Below, piece after piece: positions 8,758 through 15,771 of a DNA stretch of 17,167 bases. A model generated the notes under the pieces. The model was not told the DNA's origin, did no database searches, and was given only the letters and a program-made list of their open reading frames with translations. A program made the translations under genes and the position numbers. Origin of the DNA: Discostella pseudostelligera (taxonomy: Eukaryota; Bacillariophyta; Thalassiosirophyceae; Thalassiosirales; Thalassiosiraceae); assembly GCA_036940085.1 (NCBI GenBank), contig JALLBK010000704.1:1-17167 (forward strand). Direction: 5' to 3'. Every line of letters begins with the position of its first letter. Within the stretch, counting starts at the first letter, position 1.

Positions 8758-9066
8758 CTATTTGATTTTGTGTTCGGTGAAGAGAACTCTTCTCCTAACG
8801 ATAGGATCGAATTTCACAAACTTAAATTTCTCAGGTGTTTGTGTAACATTGCGTCTAGTGGTGTAGAAATATCCTGTCCCAGCACTACTCAGGAGCTGTG
8901 GAGGTTTTTATGAGACCGCAGTACAAGACGCGTAAGAATTAAGAATGTAATGCAATAAACAAAATGTCAATTCCTAAAATAGAATTGTGCAGACAAGACA
9001 ACATACCTTGATGGGGATAGTTTTGCCCTTCCCCCGAGCCATACTCAATATTGCGGTTGGTTGCAT
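8758..9066 (-). CDS. Mitochondrial ribosomal protein bL33 (two short exons)
   Basis: Exon 1 (9066-9007) and exon 2 (8895-8758) are joined across a 111-bp GT-AG intron (8896-9006, donor GTATGT, acceptor CCACAG, phase 0). The product reads MARGKGKTIPIK|LLSSAGTGYFYTT and ends KFDPIVRRRVLFTEHKIK. This follows bacterial large-subunit protein L33 along its length: MAKGxxxxIKLVSSAGTGHFYTTTKN, then PEKLELKKFDP and a Lys-rich end. It has no CxxC pairs, so it is the zinc-free form found in proteobacteria and mitochondria. Translation from ATG 9066 gives 65 residues; the internal ATG at 9042 gives 57 and matches the bacterial N-terminus exactly, so it may be the true start. Red-lineage plastids normally keep rpl33 in the plastid genome, so a nuclear copy points to the mitochondrion. 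No clear presequence is visible; an upstream exon is possible. It is convergent with PDS. Confidence 0.9.
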
Positions 9067-9185
9067 GATGTTAATCTGGAAAAGACTTGACCGTTGAAAG
9101 AGGAGATGCGATGGGTCCACCGGCGTCGGATATCGTTTCGAGCGAGGGTATGTATCAGTATGAACAAATCGAGTGCGAGGTGCAG

Positions 9186-9226
9186 GGCGATGGCGATGGC
9201 GATGAGCGCGAGAGCGAGAGCGAGAG
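9186..9226. repeat. Short GGCGAT and GAGCGA tandem tract
   Basis: Three copies of GGCGAT (9186-9203) run into a GAGCGC/GAGAGC tract to about 9226. It lies about 120-160 bp upstream of the bL33m start, probably in its promoter or leader. Confidence 0.65.
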
Positions 9227-9463
9227 GACGAGCGTAGCGTTGGGGCGTCAGCGACGAAGGGAAAATGAGATGGACCAAAATATACTTCCTGTTGATGCGA
9301 TAAATAATCTATTGGAACGATCGGTGGTGGCGTAGAAAGGATGGTGGGCGGCGGAAGTGGGAAGTGTACACGGCCATGGCCATGTATGGACATATCTACA
9401 TGAACATCATGGCTGCACGTATGCAGATGCAGTGGCCCACACCATGGCCAGACGCGGCACCTG

Positions 9464-9509
9464 CCACGTGTAATGTCACTCTGCCTCCCGCCAAATCAAT
9501 GCCACGTGT
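9464..9509. promoter_or_regulatory. Pair of G-box-like CCACGTGT sites
   Basis: TGCCACGTGTAA-type sequences at 9464-9471 and 9502-9509 lie 38 bp apart, about 400-440 bp upstream of bL33m. Both contain CACGTG and share GCCACGTGTAA. Confidence 0.35.
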
Positions 9510-9876
9510 AAGTGGTAGTGCGAGAAGTCGATGTGAACAAAGAATACATCATGATGAGATGGGTGATAATCACCGCCACCGTAATCGGGGTGCGGTGATA
9601 GAAGGTATGGTACCCTGAAACAAAATAATCTTGCTCGTTTAAAAGTTATGAATATCCGGGGATACTATCATTGCTGGAAGAATTTTGTTCTAGGTGATCT
9701 CCCATATTAGGAACGATATGATGCATGCACCATCAAAGATCTTCCGCATAACCACTCTACAAGTAATTGCCAAAACAATTGTCGCATCTCAACCACTCTA
9801 GCATTGCATCTCATCCCCAATGAATTGTATGTATTCCTCCCTACACCACCACATTATATGTTGTTCGTGATGGTTA

Positions 9877-10254
9877 CTACTCATCCATATCCCCTTGCTG
9901 GTTGTTCCCCGCCCCTCCCCCCTTCAAATCAGCCGCCTTAATATACAATACATTATTACAACGAATTAATACCTCCCCCAACGCCCCGGCAAAGTGTCCA
10001 TCAATAAATTCTTCAGTCTCTTCCAATTGTAAATTCATGTAGGCATCCGACGAGGCTAGTTTGCCTTGATACTCCTGACCCCACTTGAGACGAATGCTGA
10101 CGTGTTTTCCGGTTAGGTCGGCCAAGAACGGTTTCGGGTTGACAATTAATTGTTGTGACTGTTGGAGAGAGTGTGCGATGTTATGTACCAAGGTGGATTT
10201 CGACGACGGCGACGACGACGCATTACGAGAGGCAGGTACATTCACATTAGACAT
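9877..10254 (-). CDS. SNRPF: Small nuclear ribonucleoprotein F (SmF)
   Basis: SmF is one of seven Sm proteins forming the ring on U1, U2, U4 and U5 snRNAs in the nucleus. The 125-residue single-exon product contains [12 protein letters not shown] (39-50), then the Sm1 motif (about 49-80) with [11 protein letters not shown] and the RNA-contacting DAYMNL (70-75), and Sm2 [16 protein letters not shown] (91-106). NPKPFL, LKWG and [13 protein letters not shown] separate SmF from its paralogue LSm6. The N-terminal extension of about 38 residues, rich in Ser and Gln, is absent from human SmF. It could be real or a start chosen too far upstream, although no Met lies nearer the core. The C-terminus is Gly/Asn-rich and acidic. 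It is divergent from the gene at 10776. Confidence 0.95.
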   Translation of the reverse strand: MSNVNVPASRNASSSPSSKSTLVHNIAHSLQQSQQLIVNPKPFLADLTGKHVSIRLKWGQEYQGKLASSDAYMNLQLEETEEFIDGHFAGALGEVLIRCNNVLYIKAADLKGGGAGNNQQGDMDE

Positions 10255-10775
10255 GAGAACGGGTGTGCAAAGAATATTTACGACGAGGAGGATTTCGAAA
10301 CCGATCTCACCATGATGACTCTGACGCTGAATATTGATCGATCTCCTTTGCTCTCACGGATTGCACAACCTATGGTAACCGTCGAGGTCGGGTCGACGTC
10401 GATAAATGAATAATTGATCGGTCGCGTCGCTTCAAGCTGCAAAGGCAAAGATCAGATCGAAAGGCAGGGTTGCCGTCGTCTGTCTGGCGTCTTCCACGTG
10501 GCAGGGTGTGTCAAAGCCAGTGCATCTTCACCTGAATTCCACGTGGCAAGGAGGCTTCGTCTGTCTGGTGTCGGGATTATTTGTGCGAAGCTTCACGCTC
10601 ACGCACACAAACACAAAGCAACACGCAACACCAACACCCACCGCCACCGCGAAGCACTCAGATCTCAATCATCTTCGGCGGCATCGGTGGCATCGTATTC
10701 GTCGTCTTCGTCTTCGGTCACCTGCCGGTTGTCAACCGATGAAGTTTATGGCTGCGTAGGGCATCAAGGTTAATA
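10255..10775. promoter_or_regulatory. Divergent promoter with two G-boxes
   Basis: 521 bp between the starts of SmF (-) and the gene at 10776 (+). Two exact CCACGTGG palindromes (10494-10501 and 10539-10546) lie 45 bp apart, both as TTCCACGTGGCA. They are flanked by two copies of GTCTGTCTGG, one just before the first G-box and one after the second. Open frames over this segment look like chance ORFs. Confidence 0.45.
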
Positions 10776-12092
10776 ATGAATCAAGCTATTCGCGGTATTG
10801 AACGATCCATCTGCTTCGGGTCGGTTAGCAGGCGATCGATCTCATTTTCGGCGTCGGCGTCGGCTGCCGGTGAACACAACAACATCATCTTGACAAACCA
10901 TCGGCCGCAGTCATCGTTGCCGTCCTGGCATGTGGAATCAAATGATCGTCGATGTGACTCTTCCGTTATTTCTTCGCCAATCATTTGTCCGGGAGGGTTC
11001 GGAAGCTCCTACTCTAATTATGATGCACTATTACTTGGGTTAAATCGCAATTTTTCATCGATGAGTGCTGCCACTGACACCACCACCACCTCCGAACAAG
11101 ATTCACGGGCACTCAGTGCCCTCCAAAAAGCCAACCTCGAGCTACTCACGCCCGGTCAAGCAATATACATCCTACAACGATATGCCGCCAAGGGTACGGG
11201 CAATCACATCCGTCAATCAGATTTCATTGAATTATGTAACTCCGCACGTCCAGGCAAATTGCGGGATGCACTTGTAATTGCCACGGCATTGAAGGAATTC
11301 AAACGTAATAATCGATTTGTATTGAAATTATCTGGCTCAAAAGCCGCTGTGGAGGGAATGTTGCGTTCTAGGATGTCCACGTGGAAGGTACAGGATGGAA
11401 AGCCTCGAGTGAAGGCGGCCTTGTTCGTTGCCGAGCAGATAGTGAATGAGGACACTGGGCTGTATTTTGCTATTGAGACTGTGGATGTCGATCAAGTGCT
11501 TGAAGAATTGCACAATGGCTTGATTGAAATGAAAGAGAATGGATTCACGGTAGCTATTGATAGTGCTGATAATACGGAATTGGGTGCAACCGAAGAGGGG
11601 GGAGAAACACCAACTCCAAGCCTCGACGAAACTTTGGTCAAAGATGCCCTTCGTGTCACACATAGTCTCATCCATCTTCTCATCAAACGCAAGTCTCGAC
11701 CTGAATGGGATATGAAGAAGCGAGCTAAAGGTCGATATCTAAAACGATTGCAAATTGGTGGTGGACCCTACCGATCCACTCTGCAGGTGGCGACGAAAAT
11801 TTCATTATTGATTGGGGGTAGTGCCGTGACGCAAGGTCAAATTATTGATCCGTTCGAGAGAGCTTGGTGGACGAAATTTGTGGATGAAGAGACGTTGAAG
11901 TTGATTCAGATGGCGAAGGAGCTGGAGGAGCAAGCGACATTGACATCGGTGGCAATGGAGGACGACGATGGAGACAACGAATCGGAGGCAGATGAAGAGG
12001 ATGAGTCTACTGCAGAAGATGAGGACGAAGAATTCACCGACGACGAGGATACTGCGACAGATGTGGAGGCTGAAAACGAGAAGAAAGATTAA
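10776..12092 (+). CDS. Unrecognised protein, probably mitochondrial, with acidic tail
   Basis: A single open frame of 438 residues from an ATG preceded by AATA. The first 95 residues are rich in Ser, Arg and Asn, with RRSISFSAS and a second RNFSSM motif that looks like a mitochondrial cleavage region, so import into mitochondria is likely. Residues about 110-390 form a predicted globular, helical core (ALQKANLELLTPGQAIYILQ, then RPGKLRDALVIATALKEFKR) with a basic patch (RKSRPEWDMKKRAKGRYLKR, around 313-332). The last 45 residues are almost all Asp, Glu, Ser and Thr. No known domain is recognised. A second Met in RNFSSM could be an alternative start, giving a cytosolic form. Its 3' end is 92 bp from that of the convergent CPSF30-like gene. 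Confidence 0.85.
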   Translation: MNQAIRGIERSICFGSVSRRSISFSASASAAGEHNNIILTNHRPQSSLPSWHVESNDRRCDSSVISSPIICPGGFGSSYSNYDALLLGLNRNFSSMSAATDTTTTSEQDSRALSALQKANLELLTPGQAIYILQRYAAKGTGNHIRQSDFIELCNSARPGKLRDALVIATALKEFKRNNRFVLKLSGSKAAVEGMLRSRMSTWKVQDGKPRVKAALFVAEQIVNEDTGLYFAIETVDVDQVLEELHNGLIEMKENGFTVAIDSADNTELGATEEGGETPTPSLDETLVKDALRVTHSLIHLLIKRKSRPEWDMKKRAKGRYLKRLQIGGGPYRSTLQVATKISLLIGGSAVTQGQIIDPFERAWWTKFVDEETLKLIQMAKELEEQATLTSVAMEDDDGDNESEADEEDESTAEDEDEEFTDDEDTATDVEAENEKKD

Positions 12093-12184
12093 GCAGTGTG
12101 TAACCAAGTAATAACGCTAATATTTGATTATGTATCTGGAATTTCGCAATGTTCGAGTGGGGTATTCAGCTTCAGATTACTCTT

Positions 12185-14068
12185 TCACGCCTCTATCTTT
12201 CGAGGAGGTAACGCTATAGGAGGTGCCGACATTTGCATAGATCCATTCTCTACACCCCGACGATATTCCGTCATGTAACTTAGCGCGCCACATTGATGAG
12301 CAATTAAACTTGCCAACGCCTCCGTCTGCGAGAAGGTTAGCGGCCCAATTCGACCCCCGACACGGGCACGTAGGATATCATTCAACACTGGGTCATCATC
12401 ATGTATCGGTGGACATTCTAAACTTATTCGAACACGAATTTGTACGGGGAACGGAGATGTTTGAGCTTTTGGATTCTTCGAGAATGCCTTGGGCTCAAGG
12501 TTCATTTGGGCAGTGGTGAGAGATTCGAAAATACCGAAGATAAGCTTCTCCGACACATTGTACAAGAAGATAGATGATCCTGGTCGAATTCCTGTCGCAG
12601 TGATCTTCATGTGCGCTGGCAAGCCAAATAATCCCCGACCCAAACATTCATCCATGGTTTGGGAATTACAGCCAAAAATGAACCCCGGTCCTGGCATGGT
12701 TGGCCATGCAACTTCGTATGGCGAGGGGCAGCGGAAATCGGTCAAAATTGCTTCGCCCATTGGTGGAGGATTTTTAGACGACAATGCGCCTTCATCGTAA
12801 TCTTCGCCGGTCCATGATTCATAAAGTGTACAAAGCGGTGAATTCCAAACAGCTTTCATCACGGCCTCGCCCGTCTTTGATGTCATATCTTGACAATATT
12901 TCGTGGTGGAAGTTGGAAGCAATAAATGAGGAGCTGCTTCGAGCGCCGTTGCGATTGGCAACTCGCACGTCCGATACCACGAACACTGAAAACGATAACA
13001 AAATCCACCCTCATCATCCGCGGCAGCTTTGGAAGTGGTTGAATGTTGGAAGTCAGCTGATGCAATGTAGGTCGCCTTTGACGTTACCAACGCCGCGCCT
13101 TGGATGTGATGAGAATCTCCAACAGTAAAAAAGACCATGATTTGCCTCCCCTCATCCGATGTAGAGTTGATTGCTTCCGCGTGTTTCCTCTGAACGAACC
13201 ACTCTCCTCTAACAGTAGAAATGGAACAATCTCGATAGCTCGCGGCCCGCACAATGAAAAACGATGCATTCTCGGGCTCAAGAATTGGTGATGGCTTCCC
13301 ACCCCCTGCCACTCCTCCCTGATAATAATCTACCGTCGCCGTCTCTTGATTACCAAACATATTATCCGATAGCTCCTTCTCTCCATCAGGTTCAGCAGCT
13401 CCCTGGCCAGGCTTCGGAAACTTCCGCAACTCTGCTTCGCCATGTGCAAAATGACATCCATCCCCAAATGGACATTCCCCATTCATGAAATGCTTACAGA
13501 GTGACACCTTAAAGAACTCATTGGGTTTCGGGGCAGGTCTCCTCACGGCGGTGATCCCATCTTTCCCCGCCTGCATCTGTGACAATCCCAATGTGAAATC
13601 CGCCACCACTGGTAAATCCGCTCTCTCCCTTCTCACATGTCGATATCTACAGAATGGACCGTGGATACAAAATCCCTGACTATAAAATACACATTCCAAT
13701 CGATCGGCTTCATTAATATGTCGAAAGGGACAATCTTTCACCTTACAACGTTCCCCATGTCGACACAATGGCATCTTTGTTAAATCATACTGATGAAGAA
13801 ATTCGCATGCCGCACCCTTCATACATAAGTCACGTAGCCAGTGACGACACACCACCGTACGCAATCTCGGGTCATGCTTCGCACTAGTTAATTGTGGCTC
13901 CGCCTCATCGCCGGTGGCAAAGACTGACCCCGATTTTCGATAGGGTAGTGGATCGAGTGTTTCGGGAATGCCCTGAGTGAGTGCATAATTCTCAAAGTCG
14001 TATTCGACCATGTCGATGGTGTTGGTTGGTTCGAGGACTGAGTCGCCCACTGCCGCTAGCATTGTCAT
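12185..14068 (-). CDS. CPSF30-like protein with CCCH fingers, YTH and DCD domains
   Basis: CPSF30 binds the poly(A) signal in the nuclear cleavage and polyadenylation complex. This 627-residue single-exon protein has four CCCH fingers: C74-C82-C88-H92 (VCRHWLRDLC, the hallmark of CPSF30 finger 2), C102-C108-C113-H117, C126-C134-C140-H144 and C191-C199-C205-H209. The first three match the three fingers of plant CPSF30; canonical finger 1 is absent. A YTH domain follows (about 268-400: ASFFIVRAASYRDCSISTV, cage Trp W290 in GEW, then FQCSW and CELP), as in plant CPSF30-L and apicomplexan CPSF30. A DCD domain follows at about 461-590 (GFIFGCNSQTMDECL, GLFGLP, FLYNVSEKLIFGIFES, FPVQIRVRISLECPPI). 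The region between strands where the second cage Trp normally sits (331-358) has no Trp. The start is ATG 14068; a second Met is at codon 3. Confidence 0.94.
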   Translation of the reverse strand: MTMLAAVGDSVLEPTNTIDMVEYDFENYALTQGIPETLDPLPYRKSGSVFATGDEAEPQLTSAKHDPRLRTVVCRHWLRDLCMKGAACEFLHQYDLTKMPLCRHGERCKVKDCPFRHINEADRLECVFYSQGFCIHGPFCRYRHVRRERADLPVVADFTLGLSQMQAGKDGITAVRRPAPKPNEFFKVSLCKHFMNGECPFGDGCHFAHGEAELRKFPKPGQGAAEPDGEKELSDNMFGNQETATVDYYQGGVAGGGKPSPILEPENASFFIVRAASYRDCSISTVRGEWFVQRKHAEAINSTSDEGRQIMVFFTVGDSHHIQGAALVTSKATYIASADFQHSTTSKAAADDEGGFCYRFQCSWYRTCELPIATALEAAPHLLLPTSTTKYCQDMTSKTGEAVMKAVWNSPLCTLYESWTGEDYDEGALSSKNPPPMGEAILTDFRCPSPYEVAWPTMPGPGFIFGCNSQTMDECLGRGLFGLPAHMKITATGIRPGSSIFLYNVSEKLIFGIFESLTTAQMNLEPKAFSKNPKAQTSPFPVQIRVRISLECPPIHDDDPVLNDILRARVGGRIGPLTFSQTEALASLIAHQCGALSYMTEYRRGVENGSMQMSAPPIALPPRKIEA

Positions 14069-14195
14069 GGTGAAGTGTAATGATTATTGGTAAGAGTATA
14101 TTATTATTTCAGCAGCAGGTTGGAAATATCTGTCCTCTCGAGACTCGAGATCGATGGTTGGCTTGACGTCGTTGATGTGTTAAATTGAATGAAGT

Positions 14196-14223
14196 ATGGA
14201 AATGGAAATGGAAATGGAAATGG
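14196..14223. repeat. ATGGAA hexamer tandem repeat
   Basis: Four exact ATGGAA units plus a partial, followed by a G run, about 130 bp upstream of the CPSF30-like start. Confidence 0.85.
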
Positions 14224-14320
14224 GGGGGATAGCTATGACGGAAGGCAGGATAGGAGGCGGCGGCACGGCTCTCTCTAGTAGTACAGTAGATCAATTGGGC
14301 CGGGTAAGTAGATTGATGAT

Positions 14321-14338
14321 GGCGGCGGCGGCGGCGGC
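14321..14338. repeat. GGC triplet microsatellite
   Basis: Six uninterrupted GGC units, about 255 bp upstream of the CPSF30-like start codon, in its probable promoter or leader. Confidence 0.85.
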
Positions 14339-14388
14339 CATGGTTATGGTATGAATCTGGGTTCTCGTTCTCGGGGGGTGAGAGAAGA

Positions 14389-14432
14389 GTCGAAAGAGGT
14401 CGAAAGTCAGAAACGAAAGTCGAAAGTCGAAA
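14389..14432. repeat. Degenerate GTCGAAA repeat
   Basis: GTCGAAA occurs at 14389, 14399, 14419 and 14426, with related AAACGAAA between, giving an irregular 7-10 bp period upstream of the CPSF30-like gene. Confidence 0.65.
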
Positions 14433-14532
14433 CCGAATCAAATCACTTCAGAATCGATCGAAACCATAAACCGTCCCTATGTCCCTATCCAAGGGTCCGT
14501 TCTGGTTCGTTCCATAGTGGAAAATGAACATC

Positions 14533-14815
14533 ATGGAGTCCATTTCCATTCCATTTATTTCCGTATTTTCCTGTGGAATTGGAATGGAATATTCCACATG
14601 TACCTAATAGTACGTATGCTTTTCCATATTTACCTAATAGTACGTAGATTTGCCATATTTACCTGAGGAATACGTAAAGTATCGTACTGTATTGTATGAA
14701 TTCCTATGTTAACATCTGCCTCGTGGAATTCCGGAATCCAAGGCTCATGGAATGGAATGGTTTCATTTCTCATTTCCATATATTTCCTGTGGAATGGAAT
14801 GGAATGGAACGGACC
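14533..14815. repeat. GGAAT/ATTCC pentamer-rich block
   Basis: GGAATGGAAT-type pentamers and their reverse complements recur at both ends of this block (about 14537-14597 and 14722-14812). One example is the 12-bp palindrome TGGAATATTCCA at 14585-14596. The segment TTTCCTGTGGAATGGAAT near 14785 repeats TTTTCCTGTGGAATTGGAAT near 14566. The middle holds the 30-bp tandem repeat listed separately. Confidence 0.7.
14601..14676. repeat. Three-copy tandem repeat of about 30 bp
   Basis: Units start at 14601, 14631 and 14660. The first two begin with the identical TACCTAATAGTACGTA and end in CCATATT; the third is diverged (TACCTGAGGAATACGTA). Confidence 0.8.
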
Positions 14816-14849
14816 TCTGTAATATCGCTAGATATTAGATATCCTACTT

Positions 14850-14885
14850 AGGAGTATGTACTTAGGTAAGTACGTACATACTCCT
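14850..14885. repeat. Fold-back palindrome
   Basis: Left arm AGGAGTATGTACTTA (14850-14864) and right arm TAAGTACGTACATACTCCT (14867-14885) are reverse complements apart from a four-base GTAC insertion, separated by only GG. This makes a near-perfect 15-bp stem. It may be a small mobile-element remnant or a replication-slippage product. Confidence 0.8.
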
Positions 14886-15246
14886 GCCTCTAGTATGTAT
14901 CGAATCGACCCAAAAATTACAATTTGTACCAAAATCCCTCGAATTGACAAATTCCAAAACATAACTTCTGAACCATACCAGAATCTATATTGGTCCAGAG
15001 CTGTCCAGAGCCTTATCTTGCCATTCACCACCATGCCATAGATAAGTTCTATTGGCTCTCCTTAGAGAGATATTTTAAGAGTGGCCAGTTTAGTAGGATG
15101 TGGGCTCCTGGTGGTGCTTTCTGACATTTGTTTTGTTGGATCAAAGAAGAACAAAGAACCACCAAGCAACAATTTCTGGTAGCAATCCTGATGTGGACCG
15201 TAAATACTTACGCAATGCAGACTCTGAGTTGTTCCAGCCCCAGCCC

Positions 15247-15269
15247 TAGTAGTAGCAGTAGTAGCAGTA
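15247..15269. repeat. AGT/AGC triplet repeat
   Basis: TAGTAGTAGC-AGTAGTAGC-AGTA: a short triplet tract in the spacer before the hypothetical gene. Confidence 0.75.
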
Positions 15270-15549
15270 AGTTTATAAATTGATAGATTGATACACTGGG
15301 TGTGTATAATTGCTCCTCCTTCCCTTATTCCTCACCATGATGATCCCCAATCCCCAGCATCCTGCTTCTGTCCTCAATCAGCTCTGCTTAACCTCAGCAC
15401 TGCACCTGCAACACCTCTACACCTCATCAGCATCGCCTCAATATTTGCACCTCTGCACATGCATCCTCTGAAGAACAAATCCGGGATCTGTCGCAATTCA
15501 CTTTTTCTCATCGATCGCTGATTACTTACCGGACCTTGTTATTTTCTGT

Positions 15550-15640
15550 AAGTAACCAATTGTTTCTCAGATGTTTTTTTGTTCCGAGAACCAATTAGTT
15601 ACTTCTCATAATCGTACCACACCAGAAGTAACCAATTGTT
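15550..15640. repeat. Imperfect 19-bp inverted repeat plus a third direct copy
   Basis: AAGTAACCAATTGTTTCTC (15550-15568) pairs with 15586-15604 in inverted orientation at 17 of 19 positions around a 17-base T-rich loop. An exact 15-base direct copy, AAGTAACCAATTGTT, follows at 15626-15640. The loop and spacing fit a stem-loop or a small decayed element. Confidence 0.75.
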
Positions 15641-15771
15641 AATGAGCACTAATATACTTCTTCTCTGTAATTTGACTTGCTACTGAGTTGACTTTTTCAT
15701 CACAGAATTTCCTCATTGATAGTTTCAAGCATATCATTTGTTTACCGACTTATTCACCCTAATAACTACAC

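Larger units (their letters stand above)
9067..9876. other. Intergenic region between SmF and bL33m genes
   Basis: About 810 bp upstream of bL33m and downstream of SmF, both on the minus strand. Open frames here are Arg/His/Pro-rich products of simple repeats and are not called. It holds a GGCGAT/GAGCGA repeat tract (9186-9226) and a pair of CCACGTGT sites (9464-9471 and 9502-9509). Nothing else is recognised. Confidence 0.5.
14069..15771. other. Repeat-rich intergenic region, no gene called
   Basis: About 1.7 kb. The first 450 bp are the promoter side of the CPSF30-like gene and carry short tandem tracts. From about 14530 it becomes AT-rich with GGAAT-type repeats, a 30-bp tandem repeat and two fold-back sequences. 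Open frames (for example 14109-14441 minus and 15288-15521 plus) are repeat-derived or short and not called. No transposase, reverse transcriptase or terminal repeats are seen. Confidence 0.55.

Noticed and set aside
8974..9393. 139-residue minus-strand ORF
   Set aside because: Only its last part, before the GTATGT donor, is real coding sequence (exon 1 of bL33m). The rest is Pro/Arg/His-rich and derived from simple repeats.
15523..15532. Minus-strand GTAAGTAATC resembling a splice donor
   Set aside because: It lies beyond both stop codons of the hypothetical minus-strand gene and no coding exon leads into it; likely a chance match.
14533..15771. Possible LTR retrotransposon or MITE
   Set aside because: Fold-backs and tandem repeats are present, but there are no paired terminal repeats, target-site duplication, primer-binding site or transposase/RT coding sequence that I can see, so no mobile element is called.
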